Source: Janthinobacterium lividum
Lineage (GTDB): Bacteria > Pseudomonadota > Gammaproteobacteria > Steroidobacterales > Steroidobacteraceae
NCBI GenBank assembly: GCA_943327025.2
Contig: CALPVO020000187.1
Location: forward strand, 1 to 5,458
Direction: 5' to 3'
DNA length: 5,458 nt
The notes under the pieces were generated by a model, which did no database searches, was not told the DNA's origin, and worked only from the letters and a program-made list of their open reading frames with translations. Position numbers and translations under genes: made by a program. Within the stretch, counting starts at the first letter, position 1. Each line of letters starts with the position of its first letter. Below, in pieces: positions 1-4,662 of this stretch.

Positions 1-1257
1 CCCCACCCCGCTGCATTCGTCAACCCAGCCGCCACCGCCTTCGAGACGCTGCAGACCATCGACGCGCGCCTCGCGCTCATGGACGGCGTGGCTGCCGCCA
101 AATGGCATAGCGGCAAACCGGTGCTTGATACCGCGCGCGAAGCCGAAGTGCTGGAGCAAGTCACAGCACAAGCAACGCAGTATGGGCTCGCCACCGAACC
201 GGTTCGCGATTGGTTCGCGCTGCAAATGCGCCTAGCACGCGAATGGCAGGAGCGCCGGCAACAGACATGGCGCGAACAGGGCGGCCTACCCAACGCCATG
301 GCCATACCGGATCTCGCCAAAGAAATACGCCCGCAACTCGACCGCATTACTGCAAAGCAGTTGTTGCTACTGACCCGCGACCAAGCGGACTGGAGCGATA
401 CGGCCAGCCTGCGCGCCGCCTACCTCGCCCAACAAACTGCCCTCACCTCATTGGCGCAGTTACCCGAAGCGGACCGCGAAGCGCTGTGGTCCGCGCTCGT
501 TGCCTTGGATGACGCACCCGCCTCAGCGTTGCCGCGCATCCGTTCTACCGGTGCGTTGCGCGTCGGACTCACTGGCGACTACGCACCATTCAGCCTCGAG
601 CGACCCGATGGCTCTCTTGAAGGAACCGATGTCATCCTTGCCGAGCGTCTCGCCGACACACTCGCGGGTACTGGCCTCGAAGGCGCCGAAGTCCGCTACA
701 TCCGCACCACGTGGCGCACCCTGCTGCCCGACCTGCTCGCCGGGAAGTTCGACGTAGCGCTAGGGGGCATTAGCGTGACGGCAGACCGACTGGCCGCCGC
801 CGCCTTCACCGCTCCCTACCACCAAGGCGGCAAAACCTTCATCGCCCGCTGCGCGGACGGCGCGCGCTACGCCACGCTCGCACTGGCCGACCAAACCACA
901 GTGCGGGTGCTGATGAACCCGGGCGGGACCAACGAGCGGTTCGTCCGCGCGCAGTTCCACCAAGCGCAGGTCAAAGTGGTCCCGGACAATAGAGCCGTGT
1001 TCGCGGCCCTGCTGGCGGGTGATGGCGACTTGATGGTGACCGACGATGTGGAAGTGGCGCTGCAAACGCGGCGTCATCCTGCTCTGTGCCGTGCCACGAA
1101 CTTGCTGTTCGAGCCTTCCACCAAGGCCGTCTTGATACGGCGAGACCCGGCTCTTGAAACCGTGGTGAATGACTGGATGCAACGCGAACTGCAGGCTGGC
1201 GTGCCGGCGTCGCTGCTAGAGCAAGCCCTGCGGCAAGCCCTACCACCGGTCCCGTGA
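1..1257 (+). CDS. Secreted chorismate mutase (AroQ gamma) fused to cyclohexadienyl/prephenate dehydratase (PheC), 5'-partial
   Basis: The frame is open from base 1 and ends at TGA 1255-1257, leaving 418 codons; the start and any signal peptide lie to the left. The ATG at 79 is inside the mutase domain and is not the start. Residues 1 to about 170 (counted from base 1) resemble gamma-class AroQ: Arg in DARLALM, Lys in AAKWH, and Asp and Arg in LDTARE are the expected active-site residues, with Gln in AREWQ where family members carry Gln or Glu. Residues from about 177 to the end match PheC, a catalytic relative of solute-binding proteins: LRVGLTGDYAPF, NPGGTNE (306-312), and LMVTDDVE with the likely catalytic Glu351. 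Cys284 and Cys363 sit where PheC has its cysteines and may form a disulfide. Expected reactions are chorismate to prephenate, then prephenate to phenylpyruvate (or arogenate to phenylalanine). Periplasmic location is inferred from the families. An amino-acid-binding protein is the main alternative but is less likely. Confidence 0.9.
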   Translation, partial: PHPAAFVNPAATAFETLQTIDARLALMDGVAAAKWHSGKPVLDTAREAEVLEQVTAQATQYGLATEPVRDWFALQMRLAREWQERRQQTWREQGGLPNAMAIPDLAKEIRPQLDRITAKQLLLLTRDQADWSDTASLRAAYLAQQTALTSLAQLPEADREALWSALVALDDAPASALPRIRSTGALRVGLTGDYAPFSLERPDGSLEGTDVILAERLADTLAGTGLEGAEVRYIRTTWRTLLPDLLAGKFDVALGGISVTADRLAAAAFTAPYHQGGKTFIARCADGARYATLALADQTTVRVLMNPGGTNERFVRAQFHQAQVKVVPDNRAVFAALLAGDGDLMVTDDVEVALQTRRHPALCRATNLLFEPSTKAVLIRRDPALETVVNDWMQRELQAGVPASLLEQALRQALPPVP

Positions 1258-1263
1258 GATAAT
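1255..1263 (+). promoter_or_regulatory. Extended -10 promoter for the DUF2058 gene (leaderless start)
   Basis: TGAGATAAT fits the extended -10 consensus TGnTATAAT: TG at 1255-1256, one base, then GATAAT (5 of 6) at 1258-1263. Six bases separate it from the ATG at 1270, so transcription would begin at or next to the start codon. No recognisable -35 lies 17 bases upstream, as is common for extended -10 promoters. The TG is part of the stop codon of the preceding gene. There is also no good Shine-Dalgarno before this ATG. The promoter role is inferred from sequence alone. Confidence 0.55.
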
Positions 1264-1269
1264 GCACGC

Positions 1270-1821
1270 ATGACTGATTCCCTCCGCGACCAACTCCTGA
1301 AGCTGGGGTTGGCGAACAAGCAACAAGCGAAGCAAGCCACGGCCCACAAGCCCAAGCCCTCGCGCCATCAACCCGCGAAGCCGGACCCGGCTGCCACGGC
1401 GGCGCAGCGCGCGCAGGCCGCCAAACTGCTGCGCGACCAGGAACTGAACCGCAAGGAACAGGCGAAGCTGGAAGCACGCGCCCGCGCGGCCCAGTTGCGC
1501 CAACTCATTGACCAGCACCGGCTACCGCCTCTGCAGACAGACGACTACTTCAGCTTCATGAACGGTCAGCGTATCGCGCGCGTGCCGGTGGATGCGGAGC
1601 GTCGCGCCGGCCTCTCGGCGGGTACGCTGCTCATCGCCAGCTTTGCCGGGCGCTACGACGTCATTCCTGCCAGCGCTGCGGACCGGTTGCGCGAGCGAGA
1701 CCCGGCGGTCGTTATCGACCCGAACGCCCCTGCGAGCAATAGCAATGGCAACGCGAACACCGCGAATGATGCTGAAGACCCCTACAAGGATTTCGTCGTC
1801 CCCGACGACCTGACCTGGTAA
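1270..1821 (+). CDS. DUF2058 family protein (YaiL-like)
   Basis: The 183-residue protein has the layout of the DUF2058 family (E. coli YaiL), annotated as a nucleoprotein or polynucleotide-associated protein without a proven biochemical role. The N-terminus MTDSLRDQLLKLGLANKQQAK is followed by a basic, Ala/Lys/Pro-rich stretch (about 20-45) and a charged helix (about 45-80), possibly coiled coil. The family core follows: LRQLIDQHRLP (76-86), a YFSFMNGQRIARVPV segment (93-107) and FAGRYDVIPA (125-134). The tail is an Asn-rich run (152-167) and the acidic end DPYKDFVVPDDLTW, typical of the family. ATG 1270 is the start because the family N-terminus begins there. It follows the aroQ-pheC gene by 12 bases but probably has its own promoter. 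It converges on nlpD. Cytoplasmic location is inferred from the lack of a signal peptide. Family assignment is secure; function is unknown. Confidence 0.88.
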   Translation: MTDSLRDQLLKLGLANKQQAKQATAHKPKPSRHQPAKPDPAATAAQRAQAAKLLRDQELNRKEQAKLEARARAAQLRQLIDQHRLPPLQTDDYFSFMNGQRIARVPVDAERRAGLSAGTLLIASFAGRYDVIPASAADRLRERDPAVVIDPNAPASNSNGNANTANDAEDPYKDFVVPDDLTW

Positions 1822-1868
1822 GCGCGGCTTAACGCGCTGGTTCGTTTGTGACGCGCGTCTTAACGCGC
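1821..1868. terminator. Possible bidirectional terminator between DUF2058 and nlpD
   Basis: The only spacer between these convergent genes is 38 bases and contains two short GC-rich hairpins. On the + strand the first hairpin (stem 6, loop 6, 1821-1838) is followed by the moderately T-rich GGTTCGTTTGTG. On the - strand no T run follows either hairpin. A 10-base palindrome, GACGCGCGTC, lies at 1850-1859. The position argues for termination, but the stems are short and a proper U tract is missing, so the call is weak. Confidence 0.35.
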
Positions 1869-1871
1869 TGG
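1822..1871. repeat. 19-base direct repeat, two copies, period 31
   Basis: GCGCGGCTTAACGCGCTGG (1822-1840) and GCGCGTCTTAACGCGCTGG (1853-1871) match at 18 of 19 positions. The first copy starts directly after the DUF2058 stop. The second covers the last codons of nlpD, with its TAA stop as TTA at 1860-1862 on the + strand. Each copy can fold: AGCGCG/CGCGCT around a six-base loop (1821-1838), and GCGCG/CGCGC around TCTTAA (1853-1868). The copies look like a duplication of one convergent-end element. Confidence 0.8.
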
Positions 1872-2579
1872 CAACACCGTGCGCGGGTCCACCGCGCGCC
1901 CCAGACGGCGAATTTCGAAATACAGCTGCGGCGCCGTGCCACCCGCCGGCAACGGCCCCTCGCCGGCCTCCGCCACGACTTGGCCACGCTGCACGTTGTC
2001 GCCCTCTTTTACGCGCGGGGCGCGGTTGTAGCCATAAGCAGAAAGCCAGCCCTCAGGGTGCTTCACGATCACGAGCTGCCCGTAGCTGCGCAGGCCACTG
2101 CCCACATAAGCCACGCGGCCTGCCGCGGCGGCATGCACTGCTTCGCCCGGCTGCACTTTCAACCGCAAGCCGAAGCCGCCGGAAGGCTGCGCTTGTTCAC
2201 CCAGTACTGCACCGCCCACCGGCCAGACAAACGCTGGCGCGGGCCCGGCCACCACGGCTGGTAACTGCTGTGCATCACGCGCGGAGCCAGGCGCTGCTGC
2301 CTGCGGTTTACGTCTTGCGGTCTTCGGCACCGTCACACCACGGCGCGGCTGCAACACCAAGCGTTGCCCAACGTTCAGATGCGCGTCTTCGCCAAGGCCG
2401 TTCCAGCGAGCGAGTTCGCGCCAATCCAGATTGTTGCGCCAAGCAATGGCGTAGAGCGTATCGCCCGCTTGCACCACGTAAGTGGCAGCGCTACGTGGCG
2501 GTGGCGAACTGCCACAGCCGGCGAGCAGCAGCAGCACGCAAAGCGAAACGGCCCGCACCAACACCAGCGGCGGGCGCAT
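1860..2579 (-). CDS. nlpD: NlpD-like LysM/LytM lipoprotein with a degenerate peptidase domain
   Basis: This 239-residue protein starts at ATG 2579, four bases after the pcm stop. The frame extends upstream into pcm, but only this start gives a lipoprotein signal: a hydrophobic segment (5-19) ending in the lipobox LAGC, Cys22. Gly follows the Cys rather than Asp, which suggests outer-membrane sorting. LysM (33-76, TYVVQAGDTLYAIA...) should bind peptidoglycan. A Pro/Ala/Arg linker leads to a LytM/M23 fold (about 117-235; SYGQLVIVKHPEGWLSAY, YFEIRRLGRAVDP). Its zinc ligands are gone: Gly135 and Arg139 replace the HxxxD pair, Tyr184 replaces the middle His, and Gln218 and Tyr220 replace HxH. As with E. 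coli NlpD, the expected role is to activate an amidase (AmiC type) during cell separation, not to cleave. E. coli NlpD is longer (about 379 residues). Last gene of the surE-pcm-nlpD unit; rpoS does not follow. Confidence 0.88.
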   Translation of the reverse strand: MRPPLVLVRAVSLCVLLLLAGCGSSPPPRSAATYVVQAGDTLYAIAWRNNLDWRELARWNGLGEDAHLNVGQRLVLQPRRGVTVPKTARRKPQAAAPGSARDAQQLPAVVAGPAPAFVWPVGGAVLGEQAQPSGGFGLRLKVQPGEAVHAAAAGRVAYVGSGLRSYGQLVIVKHPEGWLSAYGYNRAPRVKEGDNVQRGQVVAEAGEGPLPAGGTAPQLYFEIRRLGRAVDPRTVLPAR

Positions 2580-2583
2580 GGCT

Positions 2584-3273
2584 TCAGGCGAGCCCGGGCA
2601 GCAGCGGCACGAAACTGACCAGCCCCAGTTTCTCGCGCATGTAGAGTTCTTCGCGCCGCACAATGCACATCAGTTCCTGCCGCCCTTCGGGACCGACCGG
2701 CACGATGAGCCGACCACCCTTCGGACTGAGTTGCTTGAGCAGTGCCTGCGGTATGGCTTCTGGGGCCGCGGTAACGATGATGCCGTCGAAGGGCGCGTGC
2801 AGCTTGAAGCCCTCGAAGCCGTCGCCATGGCGGAAGCGCACGTTCTCGATGCCCAGCGCCTGCAACCGTTGACGGGCCTGCAACTGCAACGGACCAATGC
2901 GTTCCACCGTGCACACGCGGCCAACCAGCCCCGCGAGCACCGCCGTCTGGTAACCACAGCCGGTACCCACCTCCAACACGTTGTAGCGCGTCCCGCCAGC
3001 CAGCAAGGCTTCGGTCATGCGCGCTACCACGTAGGGCTGCGAGATGGTCTGCAGAAAGCCAATAGGTAGCGCTGTGTCTTCGTAAGCGCGCGTCGCGAGG
3101 GCTTCTTCGATGAACAAGTGCCGCGGCACTTGGCGTATGCGCTCCAGCACGGCTTCGTCGCGGATGCCTTGCTCGCGCAAGCGGTCCAGCAAGCGCTCGC
3201 GCGTGCGGGCGGAGGTCATGCCCACGCCGCGCAGGGGCGGCCGGGCAGCCGGGTTGCCAGCAGAGTTCGTCAC
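2584..3273 (-). CDS. pcm: Protein-L-isoaspartate O-methyltransferase
   Basis: Pcm uses S-adenosylmethionine to methylate isoaspartyl residues in aged proteins and so starts their repair, in the cytoplasm. The 229-residue protein shows the family signatures: TISQP (76-80, with the conserved active-site Ser78), ARMTEAL, the SAM-binding motif [16 protein letters not shown] (99-114), VERI (123-126), HGDG (149-152), [11 protein letters not shown] (166-175) and LIVPVG. The start chosen is GTG 3273, whose GTGA overlaps the surE TGA by four bases, typical of translational coupling. A TTG at 3291 and an ATG at 3219 are alternatives; ATG 3219 would give about 211 residues, near the 208 of E. coli Pcm. 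The extension before [11 protein letters not shown] resembles xanthomonad Pcm as I recall it, which favours the longer form. Nothing essential is missing. Confidence 0.94.
   Translation of the reverse strand: MTNSAGNPAARPPLRGVGMTSARTRERLLDRLREQGIRDEAVLERIRQVPRHLFIEEALATRAYEDTALPIGFLQTISQPYVVARMTEALLAGGTRYNVLEVGTGCGYQTAVLAGLVGRVCTVERIGPLQLQARQRLQALGIENVRFRHGDGFEGFKLHAPFDGIIVTAAPEAIPQALLKQLSPKGGRLIVPVGPEGRQELMCIVRREELYMREKLGLVSFVPLLPGLA
3270..3273 (-). promoter_or_regulatory. GTGA stop/start overlap coupling surE and pcm
   Basis: On the - strand, GTG at 3273-3271 and TGA at 3272-3270 share bases, so ribosomes finishing surE could restart on pcm. I see no strong Shine-Dalgarno before the GTG. 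This overlap is the main reason for preferring this pcm start. Confidence 0.6.
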
Positions 3274-4043
3274 GGTGCGCGGTTCAGCCAATGGCCAAGG
3301 CTGTCGAGCGCGGCATGGCGGGTGAGGTCGATCTGCAACGGCGTCACGGACACATAGCCGTGCTCCACCGCGTGGAAGTCCGTGCCCGGGCCCGCGTCTT
3401 GCCCTTTGCCGGCAGGGCCAATCCAGTAGATGGGTCGGCCACGTCCGTCTTGGCTGGCCACGACTTTTTCCGCGCGATGACGGAACCCGAGGCGCGTGGC
3501 CTGAAAGCCGCGCAATTGCTCGTACGGCAGGTCCGGCACGTTCACGTTGAGAATGGTGGATTGCGGCAAGGGATGATGGGCCTGCCGTTCGATGAGTTCG
3601 CGCGCCACACGGGCGGCAGTAGCAAAGTTTTTCTGCGCCGCATTGGCTGGGTCGTGCTGGTGGGCCACGGCCAAGGACAAGGCCATGGTGGGCAGGCCGA
3701 GGAAGCGGCCTTCCACCGCGGCCGCGACCGTACCGCTGTACAGGACATCGTCGCCGAGATTTGCGCCATCATTGATGCCGGACACCACGCGGTCGAAGGT
3801 GTGCTCGAACAAGCCGGAGACGGCGAGCAGCACGCAGTCCGTGGGGGTGCCGTTGATGAAATGCCAGCCTGGCCCAGCGTCGTGGACCCGTAGGGGCATT
3901 TCCAGCGTGAGGGAGTTGCTGGCGCCACTGCGGTTGGCCTCCGGGGCCACCACGGTCAGTTCACCAAGACCGGCCAGGCCGTCCGCAAGGGCCTTCAGGC
4001 CGGGAGCGCGGTAGCCGTCATCGTTCGACAGTAAGATTCGCAT
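3270..4043 (-). CDS. surE: 5'/3'-nucleotidase SurE
   Basis: SurE is a metal-dependent, cytoplasmic survival protein that removes phosphate from nucleoside 5'- and 3'-monophosphates and can degrade short polyphosphate. The 257-residue product is close to E. coli length (253). It begins with [15 protein letters not shown], where Asp8 and Asp9 bind the metal; Ser39 in [10 protein letters not shown] and Asn91 in SGINDG complete the site. Other signatures are NGTPTDCV (64-71), [15 protein letters not shown] (95-109) and LNVNVP. The frame opens further upstream to a GTG at 4070, but ATG 4043 fits the family start exactly and the promoter-like box lies inside that upstream extension. It is the first gene of the surE-pcm-nlpD unit and is divergent from the Smr gene across 31 bases. 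The usual truD neighbour lies one gene away. Confidence 0.95.
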   Translation of the reverse strand: MRILLSNDDGYRAPGLKALADGLAGLGELTVVAPEANRSGASNSLTLEMPLRVHDAGPGWHFINGTPTDCVLLAVSGLFEHTFDRVVSGINDGANLGDDVLYSGTVAAAVEGRFLGLPTMALSLAVAHQHDPANAAQKNFATAARVARELIERQAHHPLPQSTILNVNVPDLPYEQLRGFQATRLGFRHRAEKVVASQDGRGRPIYWIGPAGKGQDAGPGTDFHAVEHGYVSVTPLQIDLTRHAALDSLGHWLNRAP

Positions 4044-4051
4044 ACACGGGA

Positions 4052-4057
4052 AATATA
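4052..4057 (-). promoter_or_regulatory. Candidate -10 box for surE-pcm-nlpD (leaderless start)
   Basis: On the - strand TATATT (5 of 6 to TATAAT) lies eight bases before the surE ATG. Transcription would then begin within about two bases of the start codon, and no Shine-Dalgarno sits in the gap. A -35 is not evident (GGGCAA at the right distance). AT-rich bases are scarce in this window, so the box stands out, and the layout requires a surE promoter because the neighbouring gene is divergent. Confidence 0.5.
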
Positions 4058-4059
4058 CC

Positions 4060-4064
4060 GGAGA
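4060..4064 (+). promoter_or_regulatory. Possible ribosome binding site for the Smr gene
   Basis: GGAGA lies ten bases before the TTG at 4075, a slightly long but usable spacing. It is the only Shine-Dalgarno-like sequence near either candidate start and favours the TTG over the ATG at 4099, which has none. It lies on the opposite strand from, and close to, the surE -10 box. Confidence 0.35.
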
Positions 4065-4074
4065 CGACACCGCC

Positions 4075-4656
4075 TTGCCCCGCCCTTCACGCTACTCGAT
4101 GCCAACCCCAATACCGCCCGCGGCTCCCGCGCCGGCGGTGCCGGTCGTGGGCGACGATTTCCGCGACGCCGTGAAGGACGTGAAGCCCTTGCCCCCGCGC
4201 CCACCGCCGCCGAAGCGCCCACCGCCGCCCGCCCGGGCGGCTTTCGCTCGTCTGGACGAACAACAGGTGCTGAATGACAGTTTGTTGCTGGGCCCGGGCG
4301 AACTGCTCGTGGAAACGGGCGAAGAACTGCTGTTCCGCCGCGCGCACTTGACGGATGGGCTGCTGCGCCGTCTGCGGCGTGGCGAGTTTGCGGTGGAAGG
4401 AGAACTGGACCTGCACGGGCTGAACAGTCCACAGGCCCGCGAGGCGCTACGCGGCTTCCTGAATGATGCCCTGCGCCATCGCTGCCACTGCGTGCGCGTC
4501 ATTCACGGCAAGGGTTTGCGTTCAGGGCCGCGTGGCCCGGTGCTGAAGCACGCGGTAAACGTGTGGCTGCGCCATTTCGACGCCGTACTGGCGTTTGCCT
4601 CGGCGCGCGGCATGGATGGCGGCACCGGCGCCATCTATGTGCTGCTGTCGCGTTAG
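4075..4656 (+). CDS. Smr-domain protein (YdaL/SmrA-like putative nuclease)
   Basis: The 193-residue protein ends in an Smr (small MutS-related) domain at about 110-190: LDLHG (111-115), HGKG (144-147) and [10 protein letters not shown] (182-191). Stand-alone Smr proteins are DNA- or RNA-cleaving enzymes; E. coli SmrB acts on mRNA at collided ribosomes. The N-terminal part ([13 protein letters not shown] at 27-39, then a helical [17 protein letters not shown] segment) resembles E. coli YdaL/SmrA more than SmrB. From memory, YdaL has lost the DLHG motif, which is intact here, so activity is plausible. A proline-rich segment (39-53, with two PPPP runs) separates the two parts and may need EF-P to translate. 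The start is uncertain: TTG 4075 has a GGAGA upstream, while ATG 4099 would remove eight residues outside any domain. The gene is divergent from surE and ends six bases from the truD stop. The real substrate is unknown. Confidence 0.87.
   Translation: MPRPSRYSMPTPIPPAAPAPAVPVVGDDFRDAVKDVKPLPPRPPPPKRPPPPARAAFARLDEQQVLNDSLLLGPGELLVETGEELLFRRAHLTDGLLRRLRRGEFAVEGELDLHGLNSPQAREALRGFLNDALRHRCHCVRVIHGKGLRSGPRGPVLKHAVNVWLRHFDAVLAFASARGMDGGTGAIYVLLSR
4197..4232 (+). repeat. 18-base tandem duplication in the Smr gene
   Basis: GCGCCCACCGCCGCC occurs at 4197-4211 and again at 4215-4229, an exact 15-base match with a period of 18. In frame it yields RPPPPK followed by RPPPPA. The six-codon period keeps the frame, so the proline linker may have grown by slippage or duplication and may differ in length between relatives. 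Confidence 0.7.
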
Positions 4657-4662
4657 CGCGCG
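4649..4662. other. CGCG-TTAG-CGCG hairpin at the Smr/truD convergent stop
   Basis: The Smr stop TAG (4654-4656) lies in the loop of CGCG (4649-4652) and CGCG (4657-4660), and the truD TGA begins three bases further on. Only six bases separate the two convergent genes, so any terminator would have to sit in coding sequence. The stem is very short and there is no T run; it is listed because it resembles the hairpins at the other convergent junction near 1821-1868. Confidence 0.25.

Noticed and set aside
151..1257. Reading the first gene as an ABC transporter solute-binding protein
   Set aside because: The fold is shared, but NPGGTNE, the cysteine pair and the TDDVE motif fit PheC, and the N-terminal mutase domain supports an enzyme.
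971..1477. - strand open frame (168 codons) across the aroQ-pheC/DUF2058 junction
   Set aside because: It spans the ends of two well-supported + strand genes and resembles no protein family I know; a composition artefact.
2580..2663. Upstream extension of nlpD to a start inside pcm
   Set aside because: It would put about 28 polar and Cys-rich residues before the lipoprotein signal peptide and destroy it.
2482..3069. Long + strand open frame (195 codons) opposite pcm and nlpD
   Set aside because: It overlaps two clear genes on the other strand and has no family features.
3291..3893. Long + strand open frame (200 codons) antisense to surE
   Set aside because: It mirrors surE, whose motifs are all intact on the other strand; GC-rich genes often give long antisense frames. 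The translation shows no recognisable domain.
4044..4070. GTG start for surE at 4070
   Set aside because: SurE proteins begin at [10 protein letters not shown]; the extension adds nine unconserved residues and contains the likely -10 box.
4229..4240. Perfect 12-base palindrome CCGCCCGGGCGG
   Set aside because: It lies inside the Smr coding region in very GC-rich DNA; it is likely due to codon composition and has no second copy that I noticed.
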